Shown piece after piece: positions 20,484 through 31,197 of a stretch of 64,000 bases of DNA; position 1 is the first letter of the stretch; each line of letters begins with the position of its first letter. Source of the DNA: Acanthamoeba castellanii str. Neff (lineage: Eukaryota > Discosea > Longamoebia > Acanthamoebidae). The position numbers and the translations under genes are program-made. The notes below the pieces were generated by a model. The model was not told where the DNA came from and did not search any database. It saw nothing but the letters and a program-made list of their open reading frames with translations. Location of the stretch: positions 675,173-739,172 of the forward strand of contig NW_004457712.1 in NCBI RefSeq assembly GCF_000313135.1, in the 5' to 3' direction.

Positions 20484-21723
20484 TCACAAGCTGGTTGGCG
20501 ATTGGCTCAACTTTTGGGCTGCAGGCTTTCTGCCTCGCCGCTGTGGCGCCTTCTTCTTGGGCGTCTCTGTTGACAGAGACGGCGCGATGGTCGCTGCAGG
20601 TGGTGGTGGTGCCTGCTCGTTCTGTTGCCCTTCGACGAAGACGCCGCGCGTCCAGGTCCCCGAGCGCAGCACGACGCCCCTGGGCGTGAGCTCGCGCCCT
20701 TGTCCGTGCATCAGACCATCGCGCCAGTCGCCCTCGAAGATGGTCTTGCGACGCCCGCCGCGGTGGAAGACGGTCAAGGTGCCGGTGCCGTGCTGGAGGC
20801 CGGCGCGCCACTCGCCCTCGTACTGCTCCTCGTTGCTGTCGGGCTTGTGCGAGGTCTTCCATCGCTTCGTGCCCTTGCCCTCGACTCGATCGTGCACCCA
20901 CCCGCCTTCGTATCGATGGTGCGGTCCCTGCATCACACCCACTCCGTGCTTCATCCCATGCTTGAATTGCCCTGTTGCGTGTTGTCGTGAGCCACACATC
21001 TGCAGATGTAAGTAAACCATCACATCACGGCCACCACATCGATCGGGCATGCACACCTTCATAGACCGTATTGGCAATCTCATCCGTCTCGCGGCCTTGG
21101 CCGTGCGGCTTGCCCTGGGACACGTCGCCCTCGTAGGTGCGTCGCTCTGTGGTGGACACGAAGCGGCCGCGCCCGTGCGGCACGCCGTCGACCCACTCTC
21201 CCACGTACATGTGGTCGGCGTTGCACCCTCGGCCATGGCCGTGGAAGAGGCCGTCTCTGTACTCGCCCTCGTAGAGCATCCCGCCACCCTCGTGCATGTT
21301 GACCTGCCGGCCGCGGACCAGCTCGCCCTCGACCCAGTCGCCGGTGATGGTCGTGCCATCGGGCAGGCGCACATAGCCCTGGCCGTGTGGCTTGCCGTCC
21401 TTCCTGTCTCCCTTGTAGTTCTCCAGAATCCATGCAGTTGATGAAGATTCGGATGAAGATGTGGTCGAGTAGCAGCGATGGCTTCGCGGGAGCGAGGCGG
21501 GTTGGCGCCAGAGCGCAAGATGCACCGTGGCCTCAACGCGTTTCGTGCGTAGCTGTGTGGATGAGAAGGGGCTGCCAGTGCTCCCAGCAAGATCAATCAA
21601 ACTTGTTTGCCACCGCGCTGCAGGCGGCATGGATCGAAGAACGGGTAGGGTGCCGGCAGAGGAAGCAACGAGCCTTGACGGTCGCAAACCGCAGGCAGGG
21701 AAGATAAGACGACTTCGCTTCAT
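20484..21723 (-). CDS. MORN-repeat protein
   Basis: Scaffold-type protein of tandem MORN repeats (YEGxxxxGxxHGxG). Clear units include YKGDRKDGKPHGQGYVRLPD, YEGEYRDGLFHGHGRGCNAD, YVGEWVDGVPHGRGRFVSTT, YEGDVSQGKPHGQGRETDE, FKHGMKHGVGVMQGPHHRYE, YEGEWRAGLQHGTGTLTVF and FEGDWRDGLMHGQGRELTPR: about eight in all. One intron near 20970-21055 sits inside a repeat; the splice gives VYEGQFKHG. The first 100 residues (MKRSRLIFPACGLRPSRLVA...) are basic and Ser-rich and could be an organelle leader. The C-terminus is Pro/Ala then Lys/Arg-rich (KKKAPQRRGRKPAAQK). MORN proteins often bind acidic lipids or act as junction scaffolds; no catalytic domain is attached here. Confidence 0.88.
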
Positions 21724-21821
21724 CTTGTGCGTTTGATTCAAATGAATAAATCGTGAAATAATAACAAAGTGAAATACAGAGGCCGGATCGCGACAGCACA
21801 CACGAAGTGCGCTGGTGCTCC

Positions 21822-23471
21822 CTAGTAGGGCATGGTCTCGGCAAAGTTCCACAACCTGATGGACCCATCTTCATCCGCGGAGACAACCTTCTTCTCGTCG
21901 AATTGCACATCGTTCACCGCGCTGGTGTGTCCCTTCAGGTCGAAAAGGAACCTTGTGTGCATTGGGGATTGATCACATCAGCATTGCAAGAAACGAGAAC
22001 ACACACGCGCGAAGAGGAGCTGGTGAGCGTACTGTCTAGTCTTGGCATTCCACACCTTCACTGTGTGGTCGGTGCTGGCCGACACGATGCGTTGACCTTG
22101 CAGCTGCAACGCGTTGATCCGTCCTGTACACAGACACAGCCAAAAGGAGCAAGCCCATTAGCACCCCTCGAAACACCATAGAGAGCAGGAGAGTAGCGAA
22201 CCTTTGTGTTGCGTCAACGTGCAGAGCGACTGATGCGACCGGATATCCCACAAGCGGAGGGTCCTGTCGTAGGACCCCGACGCAATCATAGTGTCATCGA
22301 ACCGCACAGCGGTGACGATGTTCTACAATTCAAAACGGGGGACCAAGGAGCTCCTGCAGAGTCAGTCAAAACAGACCAACATCGCCATGGTGGCTGAATG
22401 AGCGCGCAAGTACGAACCGAGTGGCCGTAGAGATGGCGATGACACTTGCCCGTCCTGAGGTCCCACAACCTGATGTAGTTATCAGCGTAGCCGCAGACCA
22501 GCTTGCTGTTCTCGACCTGCAACGAAAGGCACACCGAGTTGCCTCTGTGCAGTGGTGGGTGGGTGGGTGGTGCGGAGCGTGAGTTGGAGTGGAGTGAGCA
22601 CAGGGTGGAGGAAGTTCACTCACGTGACGGTGTGGACGATCTGGCCGGTGTTCATGTCCCACACGCGCCCGGTAAGATCCCAAGAGCGGGTCATCAGGTG
22701 GTGGCCCGCGAACTGAAGGCACGTGATCGCGCCTCGATGGCCGGCCAGCGTGAGCTCGCACTCCTGCGCGCCCGACAGCCCGCGCCAGATCTTGACCGTG
22801 TTGTCCTTGGAGCCGGTGACCAGCACGTTGTCCTGCATCTGCATGCAGGTCACCGTCTGGGTGTGTCCGCGCAGCGTCTGCAGGGGCCGACCATCTTCCA
22901 CCGCGCGCACGTAAACCGCGCCGTCGGTCGAGCCAGCCGCGTACTTTTCGTTGTCGAAGCGCACGCACTCGAGCGACTCGCCCTCGCTGCGGGCGTGGAT
23001 GTCGAGCTTCGACTGCCCCATCACGCGGCCGTCGAGCCAGTTGCGGCGTGTGATGTACTTGTTCTTCCACGACCGCCACCCGGCGATCTGCTCGTGGTCA
23101 CTTGCTGCGCCGTTGGCCTGCCTGCGCCTGAGCCTTTGGCTTCGCGCTCGTCTGGCCGCGACGGCAGCTGATGACGACGACGACGACGAGGAGGCCGAGT
23201 CGTTGGTAAAGGCCCTCGCCCTCGACGTGACGGGGCTGAAGGAGGATGGGCTCCAGCGAGCCTTGTAGAGAGGTTTCCACAGGGAGTCGTCCTCGGAGAT
23301 GTTGTTCCAATGCTTACACGTTTGGCTGATGTGGAGGAGGTCCTTCATGTTGAGGTAGGCGAAGATGAGGAGAGCGATTTCGTTGGGGATCAGCTGGAAG
23401 TCGGACGCCAACACTCTGCCCGAAGCCGTAAGGCCGCCCCTGGCCTCGAGCTCTTCTTCTTGCCTCGACAT
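21822..23471 (-). CDS. F-box / WD40-repeat protein
   Basis: Predicted substrate receptor of an SCF ubiquitin ligase. The F-box is at residues about 25-70 (FQLIPNEIALLIFAYLNMKD and CKHWNNISEDDSLWKPLYKA). A Ser-rich and Arg-rich linker follows, then about seven WD40 blades: YAAGSTDGAVYVRAVEDGRP, TGSKDNTVKIWRGLSGAQEC, LMTRSWDLTGRVWDMNTGQI, VCGYADNYIRLWDLRTGKCH, ASGSYDRTLRLWDIR, a TDHTVKVWNAKT blade and a last blade VVSADEDGSIRLWNFAETMP. Four or more introns separate single blades. Stop at 21822-21824. Only about 100 bases separate it from the MORN gene downstream on the same strand. Family firm; the substrate cannot be predicted. Confidence 0.9.
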
Positions 23472-23804
23472 CCTCAGTTGACTCTTCTACACGTCTTACT
23501 GGTGTCCAGAGAGTCGTAATAATTAAATAATACAGAAAAATGTTTGCAAGATACTGACCGGATGACGATAAAGGGTGGAACTATGCAGGACAGAACGTTG
23601 CAGAATCTTGCAGATCCCACCCCAGCGCCAGTTGTTTTCGGACCAGAGGGCGAAAATGAATTTCCATGTCACGTCATTTTTTTCAACCATTTTCTCTTTG
23701 CCACGTCACAAGGCACCTTACGCTGGCTGAGCGGATCCACGCGCCACGTCCATCATTCAACGCGAGCAACACCAGCAACGATAGCGAACGGCAATCAAAC
23801 ACAG
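23472..23804. promoter_or_regulatory. Divergent promoter region, F-box/WD40 and GET3
   Basis: About 330 bases between divergent start codons. An in-frame ATG upstream of the GET3 start (about 23562) would add a leader without similarity to the family, so I treat this part as 5' UTR and promoter. Confidence 0.5.
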
Positions 23805-25404
23805 ATGGAAAAGGAACGTGTGGAAATGGAGCAAGAAGAGGATGTCCTGGACCTGGAGCCCAACCTGAAGAATCTCATCGAGAAGGAGTCTCTCAAATGG
23901 ATTTTCGTGGGCGGCAAGGGAGGCGTCGGCAAGACCACCACAAGCTGCAGCGTTGCCATCCAGGTTGCCATCTCGGCCCACTCATTCCTTAATTCTAATT
24001 ACAACTGATTTATAATTAATCTGTTTTTTTACGTACAGTTGGCCAAAGTGCGCCCGAACGTGTTGATCATCTCCACCGATCCGGCGCACAACCTTTCCGA
24101 CGCTTTCGGCCAGAAGTTTACTGCTGAACCCACGGTACGCTCCTCCAACCGCGAACGCACTCGCAAGTGTGTAGGACACGCAGTAGAGCGTGTGCACTCA
24201 CACGCCATCCCTCAACGACGTCTCTCATGTCTTGCGTCGGGTGCAGAAAGTAAACGGATTCGACAACCTCTTCGCGATGGTACCGTCCCACATAGCTGCC
24301 TATTTTGTCTGCAGCGCGCTGGGTGCGCGTGACTCACTGTCTCTCACTTCACGTGAACTCTTCTCCAACCCAAGGAAGTAGACCCTCGCGTTGAGCCGGA
24401 AGAGGTCGAGGGCCTGCTGGGCGTCAGTGGCATGCCGGGCGGCGCGGGCATCATCCAGGAGCTCACCGGCTCGCTGCCCGGCATCGACGAGGCCATGAGC
24501 TTCGCCGAAGTCATGAAGTGCGTCACACACACACACACACACCACACACAACTCTCTCCTCACCGGGTGCCCGTACACGCGTAATTTACGATGCGTTCAA
24601 CACCCCAGGTTGGTGCAGACGATGGAGTTCTCCGTAATCGTGTTCGATACGGCGCCCACCGGCCACACGCTCCGCCTGTTGTCCTTCCCCACGCTGCTCG
24701 AGAAGGGCATCGGCAAGCTCGTACAGCTCAAGTCCCGCTTCGGCCCGCTCTTCTCCTCCGTACGTCTCTTCCTTTGCTTCGCTCTCTCCTCCTCACTCTC
24801 TCTCTCACACACACACAACACAGATGACCTCGATGCTTGGTCTCCCCGAGGGCGAGGACGCGATCACGGGTAAGATGGAGAGCACCCGGAAGATTGTCGA
24901 ACAGGTCAACACCCAGTTCAAGGACCCCGACATGACCACCTTCGTGTGCGTCTGCATTCCCGAGGTATGTCCATTCTCCCTATGTGCGACTTATACAGGA
25001 AGCTTGACTTACCGCGCCATCGCCATCGCCTTGCTGCAGTTCCTCTCGCTGTATGAGACCGAGCGTCTGGTGCAGGAACTGAACAAATTCGAGATCGATA
25101 CGCAGAACATCGTCATCAACCAAGTGCTCTTCCCCGAGAACCGTACGAGCCTACCCCTTCTCTCTCTCTCTCTCGCAATGCGGCTGCGTGTCGCTAACGA
25201 TACTTCGTGGTTGTAGGCGACTGCGGGCTGTGCACTGCGCGATCGCGAATGCAGAAGAAGTACATCGACCAGATGTACGACCTGTACGAGGACTTCCACC
25301 TCGTCAAGGTGCCGCTCCAGAAGGAGGAGATCCGCGGCATCCCCGCCCTCACCAACTTCTCCGAGATGCTCCTCAACCCCTTCACCCCGCCCACGCCCCA
25401 GTAA
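23805..25404 (+). CDS. GET3: GET3/TRC40 ATPase for tail-anchored protein insertion
   Basis: Cytosolic ArsA-family ATPase that carries tail-anchored proteins to the ER receptor. The full diagnostic series is present: [20 protein letters not shown] (deviant Walker A), [19 protein letters not shown] (switch I), [11 protein letters not shown] joined to [44 protein letters not shown] (switch II), [36 protein letters not shown] and [20 protein letters not shown] with the CxxC dimer zinc site. It ends TPPTPQ, stop 25402-25404. About seven short introns. The ATG at 23805 was chosen because it gives the usual acidic N-terminus ([20 protein letters not shown]). Confidence 0.94.
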
Positions 25405-25799
25405 GCGTCTTCGAAGGTCACCATCCAAACAGAAAAAGGCTTTTTTATTTTTGGTCCAATCATCTCGCACAATAGAGGGGCGGGATGGTATGGCACAGTG
25501 CCGTTGGGCCAGGCCTGGTCCAGATGTGGGAACAGTGTCAGGTGTGTCTCTCCTGAACATGGACTCCTGGTCTTTTGCGAATAGGATCGGCTGAGATCGC
25601 AGAACGGCCGGAATTCCGACCTTTTTATCCCTCGTGTCTCTTTCGCTTTCATTCAGGAACTTGGTCCCCCTTTCGTCGGATGCGTAGACCTCGCCCTACA
25701 TAAAGGGCTGACCGAGACCAGCAATCTTCATCAAATAACCACAACTACAACTTCAGCAACCCTTTACCCCAGCGACCAACTCAACCCCACTCTCTCGCG
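25405..25799 (+). promoter_or_regulatory. Promoter region of family copy C
   Basis: Contains the 25-base motif at 25609-25633 shared with copy E, a further shared CTTTCGTCGGATGC at about 25671, and a TATA-like ACATAAAG near 25698, about 100 bases before the ATG. Confidence 0.5.
25609..25633 (+). promoter_or_regulatory. Conserved 25-base upstream motif, copy C
   Basis: CGGAATTCC followed by a T-run and TATCCCTC; 23 of 25 bases match 28723-28747 upstream of copy E, at similar distance (191 versus 215 bases) from the ATG. Confidence 0.5.
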
Positions 25800-26710
25800 A
25801 TGTCGAACTTCATCAACCCCACCACCAACACCACTCCCATCCTCTCCAACACCGCCGCTGCCCCCATCGGCGCTGCCCCTCTCGGTGCCGCCCCTCTCGG
25901 CGCCTCGCCCCTCGGTGCCGCGCCCTTGGGCGGCACCACGGCCACGACCATGCTGCCGGCCACCGGCACCGGCCTCATGGGCAGCAACAGGCACCTGTCC
26001 AAGCAGGAGCGCAAGGCCCTCAAGCACCAGAACAAGGCCCTCAAGCATGACCACCAGCACGGCCACGGCCTTACCGGCACGGGTCTGCCCCTTGCGGGCG
26101 GCGCAACGAGGGGAACCGGTCTCGGAACGGTGATGCACGGCGCGACCAACGTGGTGGAGCACCAACCCATCGTCGAGCGTGAGGTCATCGTCGAGAGGCC
26201 CGTCGAGGTGAGGCGCGAGCACCACATCCAGCCGGTCATCCACGAGAGGCAGCACCAGATCCAGCCCATCATCCGCACCGAAGTCACCACCGAGCGCAGG
26301 GATGTCGTCACTGTACGCACACCTTCCCTGTTTTAATCAGACCTTTACAAGGCAGAACAGTCATCTCACCAGCCACATGAACAATCAAACGCAAACAGGA
26401 CCGTAACGTGATGATGCCGGCAGTGGTCGAGCAGCCGCGCATGGCTACCACCGGCCTGCTCCACCAGACCACCACCGACCAGAGGGGCATCTTGCCTGGC
26501 GCCGGCACCACTGGCATGACTGGCGCGCACCACGCGACGATCGGACAGAAGATCAAGGGCACCGTGAAGGAGGTGCAGGGCACCCTCACGCACAACCCGA
26601 TGAAGAAGGAGGAGGGCCGCCTGCTCAAGCAGGGCATCGAGCCCACCGCCGCTGGCATGGGCACCACGCCCGGCATGCTGGGCAACACCGGCACCACCAC
26701 CCGCTTCTAA
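25800..26710 (+). CDS. CsbD-like hydrophilic repeat-family protein, copy C
   Basis: 274 residues; exons 25800-26312 and 26399-26710 with an 86-base intron (GTACGC...ACAG) at the family position. The head has the GAAPLGAAPLGASPLGAAPL repeat as in copy B, followed by SKQERKALKHQNKALKHDHQ, VEREVIVERPVEVRREHHIQ, DRNVMMPAVVEQPRMATTG and QKIKGTVKEVQGTLTHNPMK. Very close to copy B in exon 1 and to copy D in exon 2, so gene conversion or recent inverted duplication is likely. Same inferred stress-type role. Confidence 0.86.
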
Positions 26711-27406
26711 ACTGTAGCGCACCCGCTGCTTGCAGTGATGCTCTCTTTTGAAGAGGATATGTTGGAGCAGGCATATATATGCCTTGCCAAGTAAACGTTC
26801 CCTCACACCCTACAACTGCCCATCTCCACCTTCTCGAGTTCATTTCTGGCCTTCCTTTCCTACAGAACTTAGGTTCACCAATCGCGATTGATTTGATCCA
26901 TCTACGACCTGACAGGGAAAGTCGTGAGTGCGTTGTGTGGACCCATATACTGTCGTTTGGGGCATAAATGACGCGCTGTGAGGAGGCTACATTAAGATCA
27001 TCTCATGAAGAAGCAGACCCGCTGACCAGGGAGCAAGCTTGTCGCGGTCTCTTTTGTGGCACGTGAGATAGTCACCACTCACCTCCTCGAAGAAGACCAC
27101 ATGGTATCGACCTGCTTGCTAGAATCCAACTGTAAAATAGCCCAATGACAATGCTTCCTGGTTGTCGGAGTTCCGCCAGAAACAAAACGACGAGAGGAAT
27201 ACTGGACGAAATGAGGGAGATCAGGTTCCACCGAAATTACAGCCTTTCCACCTCCTCCTTTCGGCGGGCCGCCAGGCGCGTGGTCCGCACCACGGAGTGG
27301 ACCCACCACCTGGTGGCGCACTACTTTAGCCTTCGCCTTCTCACTTCTGTATTCTCATCAATATCAGAACAGCGCACCACCCCTTCCCAACTGCACCTTG
27401 CTAGCC
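26711..27406 (+). promoter_or_regulatory. Intergenic between copies C and D
   Basis: Starts with the copy C 3' UTR, including the palindrome at 26767-26782. The rest should hold the copy D promoter. A TTCCACCGAAATT near 27228 partly matches the copy A/B motif. No gene seen. Confidence 0.45.
26767..26782 (+). promoter_or_regulatory. Palindromic 3' element, family copy C
   Basis: AGGCATATATATGCCT, a perfect 16-base palindrome 57 bases after the stop, followed by TGCCAAGTAAA as in copies A and B. Confidence 0.5.
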
Positions 27407-28263
27407 ATGTCGAACTTCATCAACACCCCCACCTCGACCATCAACAATCCCACCCTCACGACCACCTCTACACCCATGGCGATGAACACCGGCGCGCCGC
27501 TCATGCCAGGTGCAACGGCCACAACGATGCTGCCCAATCCCGGCGTAATGACGGACAACAGGCATCTGTCCAAGCAGGAGCGCAAGGCTCTCAAGCACCA
27601 GAACAAGGCTCTCAAGCACGACCACCAGCATGGCCACGGCCTTCCCGGCACGGGCGTGCCCCTTGCGGGCGGCGCAACGAGGGGAACCGGCCTCGGAACG
27701 GTGATGCGCGGCGCGACCAACGTGGTGGAGCACCAGCCCATCGTCGAGCGCGAGGTCATCGTCGAGAGGCCCGTCGAGGTGAGGCGCGAGCACCACATCC
27801 AGCCGGTCATCCACGAGAGGGAACACCAGATCCAGCCCGTCGTCCGCACCGAAGTCACCACCGAGCGCAAGGACCTCGTCACTGTACGCACACCTTCTCG
27901 CTCTGTTGGCTTGTCCCGCTCAGTTACTAAGCAGCAACCAAACACAAACAGGACCGTAACGTGATGATGCCGGCAGTGGTGGAGCAGCCGCGCGTGGCCA
28001 CCACGGGCCTGCTCCACCAGACCACCACCGACCAGAGGGGCATCATGCCCGGCGCCGGCACCACGGGCATGACTGGCGCGCACCACGCGACGATCGGCCA
28101 GAAGATCAAGGGCACCGTGAAGGAGGTGCAGGGCTCGCTGACGCACAACCCGATGAAGAAGGAGGAGGGCCGCCTGCTCAAGCAGGGCATCGAGCCCACC
28201 ACCGCTGGCATGGGCACCACGCCCGGCATGCTGGGCAACACCGGCACCACCACCCGCTTCTAA
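27407..28263 (+). CDS. CsbD-like hydrophilic repeat-family protein, copy D
   Basis: 262 residues; exons 27407-27883 and 27952-28263 with a 68-base intron. ATG at 27407 (MSNFINTPTSTINNPTLTTT). Short head without GAAPLGA repeats, then SKQERKALKHQNKALKHDHQ, VEREVIVERPVEVRREHHIQ and QKIKGTVKEVQGSLTHNPMK. Exon 2 is nearly identical in coding sequence to copy C. The palindromic 3' element found after copies A-C is not visible after its stop. Confidence 0.86.
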
Positions 28264-28937
28264 ACTGTGGGGTATCAAACTCAAAAGGAGATAGCTTTCA
28301 CGAATCAGTTGGTCTTGCCGAGAACTTGCTTGCGCGTTGACAAGGAACTGGATTGGCCTGTGGGGGGATGATCGGCGCAGACAAATGATGATACAAATTG
28401 ATGATATCGTTCCATCGGCATCGGTGAGGGACTGGCGGGACGCCTCGTTCGACTGATGTTCAGGAAAACCCCCATGTCGCACGTGGCCTTTCTCTTGAAG
28501 GCCGCGAGCAGCCCAACAGACCGACGTAACACTGAGCTATTGAGCAAGCAGATAGCCAGACCTTTCCTTTCGAACAACTGCTCGGCGAGGTGCCGAGTAG
28601 GTAAGTGGGCTTGATTCGATCAGTTCGCCGCGAAGTGGAACTCCATTCTCGTTTGCCTTCCCAGTTCCTGGTAGTTCTGGGATTCCAGATAACTCCGGAT
28701 CTACGACCTTCCTTCTTTCAATCGGAATTCCAACTTTTTTATCCCTCAATTCTCCTTGGCGGACCATTGGGCAGGTCGACCTCGCTTTCGTTGGATGCAA
28801 CAAGTGTTAACGTGACCTCACACAGGGGTCCTCCCACCTTTATAAAGCCTCTTTCCAGCCCGTTCCAGTTCTTCATCTAACCAACAACCACCACAGCACC
28901 CCACACCTTTACCAACACTATCCCACCACAATCCACC
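28264..28937 (+). promoter_or_regulatory. Intergenic between copies D and E
   Basis: Carries the copy E upstream motif (28723-28747), a CTTTCGTTGGATGC block also present upstream of copy C, and a TTTATAAAG TATA box near 28838, about 100 bases before the ATG. No gene seen. Confidence 0.5.
28723..28747 (+). promoter_or_regulatory. Conserved 25-base upstream motif, copy E
   Basis: Partner of 25609-25633 (23/25 identical), 215 bases before the copy E ATG. Confidence 0.5.
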
Positions 28938-29729
28938 ATGTCGAACCTCAACACTGTACCCATCATGTCCAACACCGCCGCCACCCCCGTGACCACCGGC
29001 GCCACGCCCGTCGTGGGCGCCGTGCCCGTTGTGCCTGTTGTGCCGGTTGCCACGGCCACCACTGTTCTGCCCCACGGCGTCGACGGCAGGCCCCTCTCCA
29101 AGGAGGAGCGCAAGGCCCTCAAGCACCAGAACAAGGCCCTCAAGCACGACCACCAGCATGGTCACCACCAGCACGGCCACGGTCTCACCGGCACCGGCTT
29201 GCCCATCGTCGGCGCCGCACACCCCGTCGTTCAGGGCGCGACCAACGTGGTGGAGCACCAGCCCATCGTCGAGCGTGAGGTCATCGTCGAGAGGCCTGTC
29301 GAGGTGAGGCGCGAGCACCACATCCAGCCGGTCATCCACGAGAGGGAACACCAGATCCAGCCCATCATCCGCACCGAAGTCACCACCGAGCGCAAGGACC
29401 TCGTCACTGTACGCACTCTTCTCTCCATGTCGCCTGGCCACTCTCCCAGTCTAGCTCACTTTGGTGTGACTCTATAGGAGCGCAACGTGATGTTGCCCGC
29501 GGTGGTCGAGCAGCCCCACATGGCCACTACCACCACTGGTGTCCTGCACGGCACCGGTGCCGGCGCGCACCACGCGACGATCGGCCAGAAGATCAAGGGC
29601 ACCGTGAAGGAGGTGCAGGGCACCCTCACGCACAACCCGATGAAGAAGGAGGAGGGCCGCCTGCTCAAGCAGGGCATCGAGCCCACCGCCGCTGGCCTGG
29701 GCACCACGCCCGGCACCACCCACTTCTAA
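28938..29729 (+). CDS. CsbD-like hydrophilic repeat-family protein, copy E
   Basis: Shortest and most diverged copy, 240 residues; exons 28938-29408 and 29478-29729, 69-base intron. The head MSNLNTVPIMSNTAATPVTT has a Val/Pro-rich repeat (VGAVPVVPVVPVATATTVLP) instead of GAAPLGA. The core SKEERKALKHQNKALKHDHQ, an extra HGHHQHGHG, VEREVIVERPVEVRREHHIQ and QKIKGTVKEVQGTLTHNPMK are retained. Exon 2 begins ERNVMLPAVVEQPHM. A 14-base palindrome GAAGCATATGCTTC lies 24 bases after the stop (29753-29766), possibly a diverged form of the element in copies A-C. Confidence 0.86.
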
Positions 29730-29967
29730 GAAAAAGAGTTGTTCTCTGCCTTGAAGCATATGCTTCGAAACAAATACACTCCTTTCCTATGATCATATCG
29801 TGGCCACGAGCAAATGCGAGTGAATGTACATTCACCACATCACGTTTGATCATCCACCACCAGGCGGATTACTCGTTCACTCGTCATCCGCAAAATACCG
29901 AACATTTCTCCGCTTCTGCTTCGGCTTTGGTGTTTCCTAGTATTCTGACACCGACCACCGCGCCAGC

Positions 29968-31165
29968 ATGCTGCTGCCACTCTTCTTGACTGCCGTCGCC
30001 CTACTTGCCCTGCGCTGGGTTTGTCCTCGCCCCCCCCCCATTTATTATTTAATTCCCTACATTTTAATAAATAGGGGGAAAAACAAATGTAAAATACCAA
30101 TGTCGTGCGACCAGGTGTGGCGTGTGGTGTCGGTAAAGCGGAGCGGGATGCCGGGTCCTTGGCCCTGGCCGGTGGTCGGCAATGCGTTCAGCATCATCCC
30201 GCACGCGCTCCATCTCTCCCAGTTCGACTTTGCGACGCGCTACGGCTCCGTCATGTGCTACTGGCTCGGACCCGAGCCCTGGTAAGCACCCGAACCCAGC
30301 CTGGGGTCACTGCTCCACTGCACTGGTGACTGACTTGCATTGATCGACCGCAGGGTGTTGCTGTCGAGCGTGGAGAACATCCGCGTTGCGTTCCAGGACA
30401 AGTTCACGGCCTTTGATCGCGAGTCGACCATCACGCGCCTCTGGCACGACATCGCTGGCGGTACACACTCGTCGCCTCGCGTAGCCGCACTTTCACACGG
30501 TGCACACGGCTGGCTGACGTTTCGTTTGCGTTGCGCCTAGGACTCGCGCTGCAGCCAAACGGAGACGGGCACAAGCGAAGCCGCGACCTCGTTCGGCCGG
30601 CATTCAGAGCCTCCAACATCAACAACCTCATTGGTAAACCCTTGGACGCGTGGCGTGTGTCGTGTTGTGAGCCGTGCGTGCCGTGCGTGCCGTGCGTGTG
30701 TAGTATGCTCACACCCGGCCCCGACCGACCCTCAGCGCACGTGGTTGAACGCGCACGACACTTGCTGGACACTCTCGAGAGCCATGCCAAGTCGGGCGAG
30801 CCACTCGACATCCAGCACGAGTTTCAGAAGCTCACCTTCGACATCATCGGTGCCTACCGACCTGCTCTTGCGACTGTGTGTGGTGTGTGGTGTGTGGTGT
30901 GTGTGGTGTGTGGTGTGTGTGGTGTGTGTGGTGTGTGGCCCAGCGCTCACCCTGTGGTTTATTGTCTTCAAGGGGACCTTTCGATGAAGTTCGACTTCAA
31001 GACGCAGACGGACGAGACTAGTCCCTACATCCACGCATTCAACTACTGCATGCAGCACCTCATCTGGCGCTTCATCATCCCCTTCCCCTACTGGCGCTTC
31101 TACAAGACCAATGGTACGCCACCGCTCCGCTCTTTCATCGGCCACGACAGCAACGAACTCACGGT

Positions 31166-31197
<32 letters not shown>

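Noticed and set aside
27145..27930. 261-codon plus-strand frame through the copy D promoter
   Set aside because: It enters copy D in the wrong frame and lacks similarity; the intergenic part is promoter.
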